Shown in pieces: positions 26,148 to 34,682 of a stretch of 64,000 nucleotides of DNA (position 1 is the stretch's first letter; every line of letters starts with the position of its first letter). The stretch covers positions 1-64,000 of the forward strand of contig NZ_PEDL01000012.1 of assembly GCF_002735925.1 (NCBI RefSeq). Direction: 5' to 3'. The position numbers and the translations under genes are program-made. The stretch comes from Sporanaerobium hydrogeniformans (GTDB taxonomy: Bacteria > Bacillota > Clostridia > Lachnospirales > Cellulosilyticaceae). Below the pieces are notes generated by a model, which saw only the letters and a program-made list of their open reading frames with translations, did no database searches and was not told the DNA's origin.

Positions 26148-27647
26148 ATGAGTGAGATATTAGCTGCACTAGGGCAGATTTTTGTGCCTATAAATATAAT
26201 CGGTCTTATATTTGGAACCTTTATTGGAATACTCATTGGTGCAATGCCGGGTTTATCTGTTAATATGGGTATTGCACTATTATTTCCCCTTACCTTTGCA
26301 TTTCAAGGAATTGGTGGAATATTAATGCTTTTAGGTATTTATTGCGGAGCCATTTACGGAGGCTCTATTTCAGCCATTTTATTAAAGACACCAGGGACAC
26401 CAGCATCGGCAGCAACTACCTTGGATGGTTATCCTATGGCAGTTAAATATAAACAGCCTGGACGTGCACTTGGGCTCTCTACATTTGGTAGTATGTTTGG
26501 AGGTATCTTTAGTACCATTTGTCTTATATTACTTGCGCCACAGCTGGCAAAGGTAGCGTTGCAATTTTCGAAACCAGAGTATTTTGCTTTAGCTATCTTT
26601 GGAATTAGTATCATTACTAGCGTTTCTTCAGGTTCTATCTTAAAAGGAATAATAGGGGGTGTAATAGGTTTATTTATTTCCACCATAGGTATTGATGCTA
26701 TGAGTGGTAAGGTAAGATTTACTTTTGGCACAACTTACTTAATGGGGGGACTCTCTTTTGTACCAGTACTTATTGGCTTATTTGCCTTTTCTCAAGTTTT
26801 AGCCACTATGGAGGAGTGCTATAAAAAGCCCTATGAAAAGTATGATGTAACTATTAATAAGGTATTTCCTAGCCCTTCAGATATTAAAAGGGTGTTTGTA
26901 ACTCTTATTAGGTCTTCGTTTATTGGGACTTTTATAGGGTGTGTACCAGGCACAGGTGGAGATATTGCCTCTTTTATTTCCTATGATCAAGCAAAGAGAT
27001 GGTCAAAATATAAAGATAACTTTGGAAATGGTGAACCAGAAGGGATCATAGCACCGGAAGCAGGAAACAATGCTGTATCTGGAGGGGCAATGATTCCTAT
27101 GTTAACTTTAGGGATTCCAGGGGATGGTGCTACAGCTATTATGTTAGGGGCACTTATGGTACAAGGCTTACAACCAGGTCCACTACTTTTTACACAACAT
27201 GCTTCTTCTGTATATGCTATTTTTATAGGTTTATTACTAGCCAATATAGTAATGGGTTTTTTTGGTTTTTCACTTATCCGTATATTCACAAAGGTTATTA
27301 ATATCCCTAAGGAAATATTATTACCTATTGTATTTACGCTTACTTTTGTAGGGGCGTATTCCTATAATAATTCAATTAATGATGTGTTTGTAATGGTGTT
27401 TTTTGGATTTTTAGGGTATTTTCTTAATAAGATGCAGTTCTCTATGTCGGCTATTGTTATTGGTATTATATTAGGAGCTATGGCAGAAGCCAACTTTAGA
27501 GGTTCATTAATTATGAGTGATGGAAGTTTAGCTATATTTATAACACGACCTATTTGTGCCATATTTTTGTTTATCTCCCTATTATCACTTTTAGCACCGC
27601 TCTATGCACCTTTTATAAAAAAATTATTTAAAAAAGCAAAAGCTTAG
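26148..27647 (+). CDS. TctA-type large membrane subunit
   Basis: A 499-aa permease with about 11-12 membrane segments. It carries the TctA signatures GAMPGLSVNMGIALLFPLTF, GSISAILLKTPGTPASAATT with DGYPM, and GCVPGTGGDIASF, plus PEAGNNAVSGGAMIP and LTLGIPGDGATA in the second half. It uses the ion gradient to import the ligand brought by TctC. AGGAGG precedes the ATG. Next comes the YhcH gene after 12 nt. Confidence 0.95.
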   Translation: MSEILAALGQIFVPINIIGLIFGTFIGILIGAMPGLSVNMGIALLFPLTFAFQGIGGILMLLGIYCGAIYGGSISAILLKTPGTPASAATTLDGYPMAVKYKQPGRALGLSTFGSMFGGIFSTICLILLAPQLAKVALQFSKPEYFALAIFGISIITSVSSGSILKGIIGGVIGLFISTIGIDAMSGKVRFTFGTTYLMGGLSFVPVLIGLFAFSQVLATMEECYKKPYEKYDVTINKVFPSPSDIKRVFVTLIRSSFIGTFIGCVPGTGGDIASFISYDQAKRWSKYKDNFGNGEPEGIIAPEAGNNAVSGGAMIPMLTLGIPGDGATAIMLGALMVQGLQPGPLLFTQHASSVYAIFIGLLLANIVMGFFGFSLIRIFTKVINIPKEILLPIVFTLTFVGAYSYNNSINDVFVMVFFGFLGYFLNKMQFSMSAIVIGIILGAMAEANFRGSLIMSDGSLAIFITRPICAIFLFISLLSLLAPLYAPFIKKLFKKAKA

Positions 27648-27659
27648 TAGGAGGAGAAG

Positions 27660-28103
27660 ATGGTTTTAACACAGATCGAACATCTTTATCGCTATAGGCA
27701 GCTCATACCTGCTTTAGAAGAAGTAATTACACTTTTTGACTCACTTAAAAGTTATCAGGTAGGTAGATATGAACTTGAACATGGGTTTTATATGATTCAA
27801 AGGGGGATTACTAAACCCATTGAAGAAGTAATGTTTGAGGCACATGAAAAATACATAGATATACAGTATTTAGTACAAGGAAAAGAATTACTGGAATGGA
27901 ATGAAAGAAGTAAACTAGTATGTAAAAAAGCTTATGATGAGGACAAAGATATTTCACTGTACGAAGGAATAGGGACGCAAATCAAGATAAAAGAAGGAAT
28001 GTGTTATATTTTATGGCCAGAAGATGCACATAAAGCTTGTGTACATGTTGGTCAAAGAGAGGAATATACTAAGATAGTTATGAAATTAAAAGTTTACGAC
28101 TAA
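27660..28103 (+). CDS. YhcH/YjgK/YiaL family protein
   Basis: A 147-aa cupin-like protein of the DUF386 family (EbgC/NanQ/YiaL). Conserved pieces are FEAHEKYIDIQYLVQGKELLEW and CYILWPEDAHKACV (the second cited only as its ends CYIL to KACV), with His residues typical of the metal site. Family members are found in sialic acid and sugar-acid operons and act as anomerases in characterised cases (NanQ). Here it is the last gene of the IclR-controlled module, which supports a sugar substrate. AGGAGGAG precedes the ATG. Confidence 0.85.
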   Translation: MVLTQIEHLYRYRQLIPALEEVITLFDSLKSYQVGRYELEHGFYMIQRGITKPIEEVMFEAHEKYIDIQYLVQGKELLEWNERSKLVCKKAYDEDKDISLYEGIGTQIKIKEGMCYILWPEDAHKACVHVGQREEYTKIVMKLKVYD

Positions 28104-28127
28104 AAGAGGGAAACCTCTTTTTTTATT
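28103..28127 (+). terminator. Terminator of the IclR-controlled operon
   Basis: AAAGAGG (28103-28109) and CCTCTTT (28114-28120) pair around a GAAA loop, followed by TTTTATT. The remaining 270 nt before the next gene show no clear feature. Confidence 0.72.
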
Positions 28128-28394
28128 ATAAAAAATTAAGGCAAGGTTTATAAATAAAGTATGTGAAGCCTAGATAGAAGTTGTTGCATAAAACAGGTAT
28201 CGAAAGAAGAAGCTAAGGGATAGTTACAAAAAAGTGCCTAATTGAGTAATAGGCCATTTTAGATTAAGATAAAAATATACAAAGTACAAAATATAATTTA
28301 AAAGCAAGTTGAAAGTCGATAAGAATAATAAAAGTAGGACGAGTAAACGCTATAAAGGACTAAAATTTTATAGACATTAAAAGAGGTGACTCAG

Positions 28395-29180
28395 ATGAAT
28401 AAATTAGCAGGTAAAGTAGCCATTGTTACGGCATCTACAAAAGGAATAGGGCTTGCATCGGCTACGATTTTAGCCAAAGAAGGAGCAATCGTTTATCTTG
28501 CAGCTCGCTCAGAGGAGCTAGCACGTGAAGCAATAGAAACAATTAAAGAAGAAGGTGGGATTGCTAAGTTTGTTTATTTTAATGCCAGAGAAGAAGGCAC
28601 ATATACTTCTATGGTAGACCAAGTAGCTGAAGCAGAAGGAAGGCTAGACATATTAGTTAATAATTATGGTGCAACAGATGTTAAAAAGGATAAAAACCTT
28701 ACACAAGGTGATACAGAGGAGTTCTTTAAAATACTTAAAGATAATGTGCAAAGTGTTTACTTGCCTTCAAAAGCTGCCATTCCTTATATGGAAAAAAGTG
28801 GTGGAGGAAGTATCGTTAATATTTCAACCATAGGTTCCGTGGTACCCGATATATCAAGAACAGCCTACTGTGTATCAAAAGCAGCGATTAATTCTCTTAC
28901 ACAGAATATTGCTTTACAATATGCAAGGCAAAATATACGCTGCAATGCTGTGTTGCCTGGTTTAATAGGTACAAAGGCAGCACTAGAAAATATGAGTGAT
29001 GCCTTTAGGGAATCTTTTTTACGCCATGTCCCACTCAATAGGGTAGGTAAACCAGAGGATATAGCTAAAGCTGTACTTTATTATGCATCAGAGGATTCAA
29101 GCTTTGTAACAGGCATGATTCATGAAGTGGCAGGAGGTTTTGCACTAGGCACTCCTCAGTATGCGGAATATTTAGGTTAG
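28395..29180 (+). CDS. SDR oxidoreductase, 7alpha-hydroxysteroid-dehydrogenase-like
   Basis: A 261-aa classical short-chain dehydrogenase. It has the cofactor motif TASTKGIG, NNYG (for NNAG), the catalytic Ser in NISTIGS, YCVSK (Tyr-xxx-Lys) and the family C-terminus GTPQYAEYLG. From memory it looks much like clostridial 7alpha-HSDH, including NIRCNAVLPGLI and HVPLNR. Arg in the first fold (AARSEE) hints at NADP. ATG at 28395 follows AGAGGTG; an in-frame GTG nine bases earlier is part of that site. The steroid specificity is not proven. Thioredoxin reductase follows after 28 nt. Confidence 0.85.
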   Translation: MNKLAGKVAIVTASTKGIGLASATILAKEGAIVYLAARSEELAREAIETIKEEGGIAKFVYFNAREEGTYTSMVDQVAEAEGRLDILVNNYGATDVKKDKNLTQGDTEEFFKILKDNVQSVYLPSKAAIPYMEKSGGGSIVNISTIGSVVPDISRTAYCVSKAAINSLTQNIALQYARQNIRCNAVLPGLIGTKAALENMSDAFRESFLRHVPLNRVGKPEDIAKAVLYYASEDSSFVTGMIHEVAGGFALGTPQYAEYLG

Positions 29181-29208
29181 TAAAGTCGAAATTTATAAGG
29201 AGGAGACT

Positions 29209-30132
29209 ATGAAGCCCATTAAAGAGATCGATCTTATGATTATCGGCGCAGGACCTGCAGGTTTGACTGCTGCTATCTATGCAGCCAGAGCAGGACTTCA
29301 GACCCTCGTCTTAGAGAATAACATTATAGGTGGTCAAGTAAGACTTAGTTATACAATAGAAAATTATCCAGGCTTTGAAGAGATTAAAGGAAATGAACTA
29401 GCAGATAAAATGGAAGAGCAAGCAGTCAAGGCAGGTGCCCAAATTGATGAATTTGATTTTATAGAAAAGGTTTCTTTAAAAGACCATGAGAAACTTATTG
29501 AGACCGGTGATTGCCTTTATAAACCTCAAGCTGTTATTATTGCCACAGGTGCGAATCCTAAGAAGCTTCCTATTCCAAGTGAGCAAAAATATTTAGGTAA
29601 GGGAGTTCACTACTGTGGAGTATGTGATGGTGCCAGCTATAAAGATGAAGTCATAGCTGTTGTAGGTGGTGGGAATGCTGCCTTAGAAGAAGCTGTTTTT
29701 TTGTCAAAGCTAGCCAAAAAGGTAATTATTATCAGAAGACACAACTACTTTAAAGGAGAAGCTAAAGCATTAGAAGCAGTAGAAAACACTCCTAATATAG
29801 AGATTATGTATAATTGGGATCTTGTAGATGTCCAAGGTGAGAAATTTGTAGACAGTGCAAGGATCAAAAATACACAGACTCATGAAGTAAAGGAAATAGC
29901 GCTTAAAGCAGTTTTTGGCTATATTGGCACTGAGCCTAAAACAGACTTATTTAAAGAGAGTATTCACTTGACACCTTCTAAATATATTCCAACCAATGAG
30001 AAAATGGAGACGAATATTAAAGGAGTTTATGCAGCTGGTGATGTAAGAGAAAAGGAATTTAGACAGATTACAACAGCTGTAGCAGATGGCACGATAGCTG
30101 CCCTTCAGGCAGAAAAATATATTACAAAATAA
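29209..30132 (+). CDS. trxB: Thioredoxin reductase
   Basis: A 307-aa FAD/NAD(P)H flavoenzyme that reduces a small disulfide protein. It shows the FAD motif GAGPAGLTAAIYAARAGL, the redox pair CGVC near 137, the nucleotide motif GGGNAALEEA, and the C-terminal FAD motif GVYAAGDV with QITTAVADG. The usual CAxC is CGVC. GGAGGAG precedes the ATG. The glutaredoxin-like protein encoded 14 nt downstream is its likely partner. Confidence 0.93.
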   Translation: MKPIKEIDLMIIGAGPAGLTAAIYAARAGLQTLVLENNIIGGQVRLSYTIENYPGFEEIKGNELADKMEEQAVKAGAQIDEFDFIEKVSLKDHEKLIETGDCLYKPQAVIIATGANPKKLPIPSEQKYLGKGVHYCGVCDGASYKDEVIAVVGGGNAALEEAVFLSKLAKKVIIIRRHNYFKGEAKALEAVENTPNIEIMYNWDLVDVQGEKFVDSARIKNTQTHEVKEIALKAVFGYIGTEPKTDLFKESIHLTPSKYIPTNEKMETNIKGVYAAGDVREKEFRQITTAVADGTIAALQAEKYITK

Positions 30133-30146
30133 AAGGAGAGAGTGAA

Positions 30147-30377
30147 ATGATAAAAGTATATTCAGTAGAGTGGTGTGGACCTTGTAATAAAGTAAAAAAA
30201 TATTTGGATAGTAAAAATGTACCTTATGAAGTAGTTACTGTAGCAGATGCAAAGGAAGATAGAGACATTGTTCTGCAAGTTTCAGGTCAAAGATCTGTAC
30301 CTGTTACAACGATTAATGAACATGTGATTATTGGTTTTGATAAAGAGGAAATTGATAAAGCTTTAGCAGAAAGCTAA
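30147..30377 (+). CDS. Glutaredoxin/NrdH-like thiol protein
   Basis: A 76-aa thioredoxin-fold protein with the active site WCGPC (Cys10, Cys13), the cis-proline loop SVPVTTIN, and GFDKEEI near the end, as in NrdH or clostridial glutaredoxin-like proteins. It is probably reduced by the TrxB encoded just upstream. A GGAGAG site precedes the ATG. Confidence 0.88.
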   Translation: MIKVYSVEWCGPCNKVKKYLDSKNVPYEVVTVADAKEDRDIVLQVSGQRSVPVTTINEHVIIGFDKEEIDKALAES

Positions 30378-30465
30378 TAGGAGTTGGGTGTAATTAAGAT
30401 AAGCTATTTAAATGCATGCATAGTATTACTAAATGCGCAAATAATACCTCTAAGAGGTGATTATA

Positions 30466-30732
30466 ATGGATGATAAAAAACAAAAATTTGAAGAAATGCA
30501 AAACAAGATAGAAGGCTTTACTCACAAAGTAATGGATGATGCAGAAGAGCTAGGTTATAAAGCCTTAGATGGTATGGAGGAGCTTGGACATAAGGCTATT
30601 GCTGGTAGTGAGTATGTAGGTAAAAAAGCTGTTCAAGGTGTAAAGGATATTAAAAAGGGTGCTCAAAATATGCTAGGTAAAGCATTGCAGGGCATGGAAC
30701 AGATGGAAGATAAGATAAAGAACAGAAAATAA
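30466..30732 (+). CDS. Small amphipathic helical protein, function unknown
   Basis: An 88-aa, highly charged protein without a signal peptide or membrane segment. It carries repeated heptad-like units such as AEELGYKALDGMEELGHKA, then SEYVGKKAVQGVKDIKKG, suggesting a long amphipathic helix. It weakly resembles YtxH or apolipophorin-like stress proteins. ATG at 30466 follows AAGAGGTG; a GTG nine bases earlier is part of that site. It lies 88 nt after the glutaredoxin-like gene and ends with a strong terminator. I assign no function. Confidence 0.7.
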   Translation: MDDKKQKFEEMQNKIEGFTHKVMDDAEELGYKALDGMEELGHKAIAGSEYVGKKAVQGVKDIKKGAQNMLGKALQGMEQMEDKIKNRK

Positions 30733-30750
30733 GTATGAAAAGTATTTAAA

Positions 30751-30807
30751 AAGAGGTATCCCTGTGCAAGCTTTCAAAGACTTGTATAGGGATACCTCTT
30801 TCTCTTT
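30751..30807 (+). terminator. Strong terminator
   Basis: AAGAGGTATCCCT (30751-30763) pairs perfectly with AGGGATACCTCTT (30788-30800), with more pairing inside, followed by TCTCTTTA. Confidence 0.82.
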
Positions 30808-30897
30808 ATAGGATAGATAAGCATTATTATCTTAATACAACATATGCTATATTATACATAGGACAAATAGAATCAGCACAATGAAAGGACAAGTAAA

Positions 30898-31953
30898 ATG
30901 AATAAGTTTAAAAAAGTAGTAAGTTTAGTAGGGGTTGTACTTGTAGCAGGGATGTTAATGACGGGGTGTAGTAAAGGACGTTCAGAATCCATTACCTTTT
31001 TTAATTATGGAGCGAATATAGATGATGAGACCTTAAAGCAATTTGAAGAGGAGTATGGTATACAGGTCAAGATGGATACCTTTGATGATATGGATACTAT
31101 GTATCTAAAAATTGCTGGGAGTGACCTTAAATATGATGTTATTTTAGTTTCAGATGCACTTATGCCAACAATGATTAAGGAAGGTTTACTTCAAGAGCTT
31201 AACAAGGAGCATATACCTAATATTACGCAAATAGATGAGGAGTATTTGGACTTAAGTATAGACCCAGGTAATCAATATTCTATACCCTATATGTTTGGAA
31301 CGATAGGAATAATCTACGATAAAAATGTGGTGACACAGGAGGTAGATAGTTGGGATATATTATGGGATGAACAGTATAGGGATAAGGTGTTTATGTTTGA
31401 TACCTATAGGGATACGATAGGAGTAGCTTTAAAGAAGCTAAATTATTCTCTTAACTCGGACAACCCAGAAGAGCTTGAAGAAGCTAAAAAGCTTCTATTA
31501 GAGCAAAGAAAACGAGTTGACCCCAAATATGGTGTGGATAATGGTACAACAATGATAGCAACAGGAGAAACTTCTATTAATATGATTTGGTCTGGTGAAG
31601 GGCTTAACCTTCAAGAAGAATACCCTAATCTTGTTTATATTTTGCCCAAGGAAGGGGTGAACTTTTGGATAGATAGTTTATGTATCCCTAAAAATGCAGT
31701 AAATGTTGAAGGGGCTGAAAAGTTTATTAACTTTGTAAGCAGCAAAGAAAGTGCACTAAGAATAGCTGATGAAATCGGCTATACAACACCCAACAAAGAA
31801 GCGAGATTAGAACAACCAGAGCATGTGAGAAATAATCCTAATGCGTATATGACAAAAGAAATGATGGAGTTAAGTGAATTATATGTCCCACTCCCACTTG
31901 ATGTAAGACAGCTATACGATAGTATTTGGACACAAATTAAAGTAAATGAATAA
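30898..31953 (+). CDS. PotD-like ABC substrate-binding lipoprotein (orphan)
   Basis: A 351-aa lipoprotein with lipobox LMTGC (Cys24). The fold is that of the spermidine/putrescine-binding family, with ITFFNYGANIDDETLKQFEEE, YDVILVSDALMPTMIKEG, YSIPYMFGTIGIIYD, INMIWSGEG and FWIDSLCIPKNA. Unusually, no potA, potB or potC gene is near, so it must use a transporter encoded elsewhere or act as a sensor. It is followed 13 nt later by a flavin oxidase, so the two are likely co-transcribed. Confidence 0.85.
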   Translation: MNKFKKVVSLVGVVLVAGMLMTGCSKGRSESITFFNYGANIDDETLKQFEEEYGIQVKMDTFDDMDTMYLKIAGSDLKYDVILVSDALMPTMIKEGLLQELNKEHIPNITQIDEEYLDLSIDPGNQYSIPYMFGTIGIIYDKNVVTQEVDSWDILWDEQYRDKVFMFDTYRDTIGVALKKLNYSLNSDNPEELEEAKKLLLEQRKRVDPKYGVDNGTTMIATGETSINMIWSGEGLNLQEEYPNLVYILPKEGVNFWIDSLCIPKNAVNVEGAEKFINFVSSKESALRIADEIGYTTPNKEARLEQPEHVRNNPNAYMTKEMMELSELYVPLPLDVRQLYDSIWTQIKVNE

Positions 31954-31966
31954 AAGAGGGTAATAA

Positions 31967-33319
31967 ATGATGAAATTAACGTTAGATAAAGAAGGGTTAA
32001 GTGGAAAAGTAATTACCCGAGAAAATCCTTATTATGAAACAGCTAGGACAATGTGGAATAGAGCCATTCAGAGCTATCCCTTAGCAATTGTTTATTGCAA
32101 TAATGAGGAGGATGTTAAAAACAGCATACTTTGGGCAAGAAAGCATCAAGTACCTATTCGTATAAGAAGTGGAGGTCATCATTATGAGGGCTACTCTACA
32201 GGTAATGATGTTTTAGTGATAGATGTAAGCAAGATGCAAGGCATCCTACTAGATGAATCAGCAAAAAAAATTACGATTGAAGGGGGAGTTAGAAATCGAG
32301 AGCTTTACGAGTTTTTAGGAGCAAGAGGTTATCCTTTTCCGGGAGGAGGTTGTCCTACAGTAGGGGTAGTAGGCTTTGCCCTGGGTGGGGGGTGGAGTTA
32401 CTCAGGCAGGATGTATGGATTAGCTTGTGATTGTATAGTAGAAGCAAGATTAATTAACTATGAAGGAAAGCTAATCATTGCTAATGAGAAAGAGAATAGG
32501 GAGTTGCTTTGGGCACTTAAAGGCAGTGGTGGTGGACAGTTTGGCGTTATAACGAGTATGACCTTTGCCTTATCACCTCAAAAACAAGAAGCAACACTTA
32601 TAAGAATAGAGTATAGCCATGTAACGAGATTAGATCAGATAAAGATGTTTCAGCTCTGGCAAAATCAAATAGAGAGTATGTGTCATGAAGCAAACTTCAA
32701 GTTAAGTTTTTATCATTCCAAAACTAAGGGCTTAGGTATGCTTTTGATAGGGATTTGTTATGACAATACTGAGAAGGCACACAAGATCATAGAACCTTTT
32801 ATTAAGTTAGGCTACAAGCTTCAAGTCCTAGTACAGTCTATGTCTGTATTAGAAGTAAATCGCTGGATTCAAGATGCACACCCCGACTTTGAGCACTATA
32901 AATCTTCAGGGCGTTTTGTAAAAGAGAAGTTCAATAGCAAGCAGATACAGAACCTCTTAGAATGTATAGAGGAATTGGCAGAAGGAGCAGTTTATACGGC
33001 CTTATCCTGTTATGGAATGGGAGGAGAGATGTTAAAACCTAAAAAAGAAGAGGTAGCTTTTAGCTATAGGGATAGTCGCTATATACTTGGTTTTCAAACG
33101 GTGTGGGAAGATAATAGTTATAGTATAGCAAATCAATTTTGGTTTAAGGAACGCTTTAAAAGAATAGAACAACAAACCTGTGGATCATTTGTAAACTTTC
33201 CGGCTAGTGAAATACAAAATTATCAAAAGGCTTATTGGGCAGAAGCCTATTTAAAATTAAGTCAACTAAAAAACAAATATGATCCTGATGGCGTTTTTGA
33301 CTTTGAGCAAACGCTATAA
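31967..33319 (+). CDS. Berberine-bridge-type FAD oxidoreductase, likely bicovalent flavin
   Basis: A 450-aa protein with an N-terminal PCMH FAD-binding domain (about 35-210) and a C-terminal BBE tail ending in YWAEAYLKLSQLKNKYDPDG, then FDFEQTL. Both covalent flavin anchors are present: His71 in RSGGHHYEG and Cys129 in GGGCPTVG. This bicovalent arrangement is known from BBE-like oxidases of sugars and alkaloids. Such flavoproteins often use oxygen, which is odd in an anaerobe, so it may act as a dehydrogenase. It has no signal peptide. ATG codons at 31967 and 31970 are both possible behind AGAGGG. Confidence 0.88.
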   Translation: MMKLTLDKEGLSGKVITRENPYYETARTMWNRAIQSYPLAIVYCNNEEDVKNSILWARKHQVPIRIRSGGHHYEGYSTGNDVLVIDVSKMQGILLDESAKKITIEGGVRNRELYEFLGARGYPFPGGGCPTVGVVGFALGGGWSYSGRMYGLACDCIVEARLINYEGKLIIANEKENRELLWALKGSGGGQFGVITSMTFALSPQKQEATLIRIEYSHVTRLDQIKMFQLWQNQIESMCHEANFKLSFYHSKTKGLGMLLIGICYDNTEKAHKIIEPFIKLGYKLQVLVQSMSVLEVNRWIQDAHPDFEHYKSSGRFVKEKFNSKQIQNLLECIEELAEGAVYTALSCYGMGGEMLKPKKEEVAFSYRDSRYILGFQTVWEDNSYSIANQFWFKERFKRIEQQTCGSFVNFPASEIQNYQKAYWAEAYLKLSQLKNKYDPDGVFDFEQTL

Positions 33320-33387
33320 AACTATAAAAAGTAGACTTATATATAATATTCAGGGCAGATAGCGCCTAGCCCACTTCGCCACTTAGA

Positions 33388-33445
33388 AATCCCCCTTTTA
33401 AAACAGTTCCTATGTAAGAAACAAGAACTGGTTTAAGAAGGGGGT
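33388..33445. terminator. Convergent hairpin between the flavoprotein and sugar ABC genes
   Basis: Bases 33388-33409 pair with 33424-33445 with a few mismatches around a 14-nt loop. It lies between two convergent genes and probably serves both strands, although neither side has a long T-run. Confidence 0.6.
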
Positions 33446-33464
33446 TCAATTTATAGTACAAAAA

Positions 33465-34622
33465 TTATAATTTGCTAATCCAAGTTTTCATATTGCCTTT
33501 GTGGAATACATAAGGCATACCTTCATAAACTAATGAGCCATCGTCAGCTGGATGTTGTATAGCTTCGAAAGTTCTTTCAGGATATTCACCAAATGCTTTT
33601 AAAGAAAATTTGCTTCCTACTTTTCCGTCAAAGGAACCATCAAGAGCGCCTAAGACAGCACCAGCAGAAACACGACCTAAATCGATAACATCCCAAAGCA
33701 TCATGTAAGGGCATACAAAGTCGAAGGAATTATCAGATGCTTCTTTGGGCATAAATGTTTGCATTTCACTTGGCAGACCTAAGCCTGTTAATTTGATAGA
33801 ACTATTAGAAGATTTTAATGTTTGACCAGCAGCCGCCATACCTACTGTTGTAGGAGAAATAATAACATCTACTTTGCCTTCTGCCACAAATGCTTGAGCT
33901 TGTGTAGTACTTTCAGTAAGGTCATCATTTCCATATTTTTTATCTAAAGATGGGCTTACCTTACCTTGATACATAGGGAGCTGTAATTCTTTTTCCATCA
34001 TAGCAATCCAACCATTTTGTACAGGGGTATCAATAGAAGCAGAAAGTACACCGAATTTAATTTCTTTACCAGAATAAGTTGCTAAAGCAGTTTCAGCAGC
34101 CTTTGCTATATTGCCATCAGAGGGGTATTCTTGACCGAGAGCAATTAAAGTAGCACATTGTATCAAAGAACTACCAATTCCTTCTTGGCTAGTAGGGTCA
34201 ATATGTGTGGTACGAAGCTCAGGATTGAGTTTGGAGTCTACAGATACCACTTTAATACCAGCTTTTTCAGCTTTAGCTAATACATCATTATACCCAGTGT
34301 CTCCATTAGTAGAAATAGTAAGAGAAGCAACTTTTTGTGTAATCATTTCATCAATTAATTGAACCTGGGCTGCAACAGTCGTTTCGGCAGGACTTTTGTA
34401 TACAGCTTCTTTACCAGCCGCAGTAATTACTTCCTGGAATCCTTCATACATTAAATCTCCAAAAGTGTTTCCTGTACTTTTGAACATAAATACATGTTTA
34501 CCAGCAAGGTTATTTGAAGATGCTGTTCCGGATGAAGAAGCTTTTGAACCACAGCCAGCTAGAGTGCCTATTGCTAAAGCGACAGAAGTTCCTAATACTA
34601 AGAATTTTTTCCAAGATTTCAT
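33465..34622 (-). CDS. Rhamnose/AI-2-type sugar-binding lipoprotein
   Basis: A 385-aa lipoprotein with lipobox TLAGC (Cys24). It belongs to the periplasmic-binding-protein-like group that includes RhaS and LsrB, with HVFMFKSTGNTFGDLMYEGF, ASLTISTNGDTGY, VSVDSKLNPELRTTHIDPTS and VDVIISPTTVGMAAAGQ. It is the last gene of a minus-strand operon ATPase-permease-permease-binding protein. GH78 rhamnosidase nearby makes rhamnose a good guess for the ligand, but AI-2 or another sugar cannot be excluded. Confidence 0.87.
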   Translation of the reverse strand: MKSWKKFLVLGTSVALAIGTLAGCGSKASSSGTASSNNLAGKHVFMFKSTGNTFGDLMYEGFQEVITAAGKEAVYKSPAETTVAAQVQLIDEMITQKVASLTISTNGDTGYNDVLAKAEKAGIKVVSVDSKLNPELRTTHIDPTSQEGIGSSLIQCATLIALGQEYPSDGNIAKAAETALATYSGKEIKFGVLSASIDTPVQNGWIAMMEKELQLPMYQGKVSPSLDKKYGNDDLTESTTQAQAFVAEGKVDVIISPTTVGMAAAGQTLKSSNSSIKLTGLGLPSEMQTFMPKEASDNSFDFVCPYMMLWDVIDLGRVSAGAVLGALDGSFDGKVGSKFSLKAFGEYPERTFEAIQHPADDGSLVYEGMPYVFHKGNMKTWISKL

Positions 34623-34682
34623 TTTGATTCCTCCTAAAAATTTGGATTTTTTATATAAAGTAGTACGTGCTACTTAATATAC

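Noticed and set aside
26429-27289. Two minus-strand open frames of 100 codons each inside tctA
   Set aside because: They mirror the TctA coding frame, are proline/isoleucine-biased and lack start signals.
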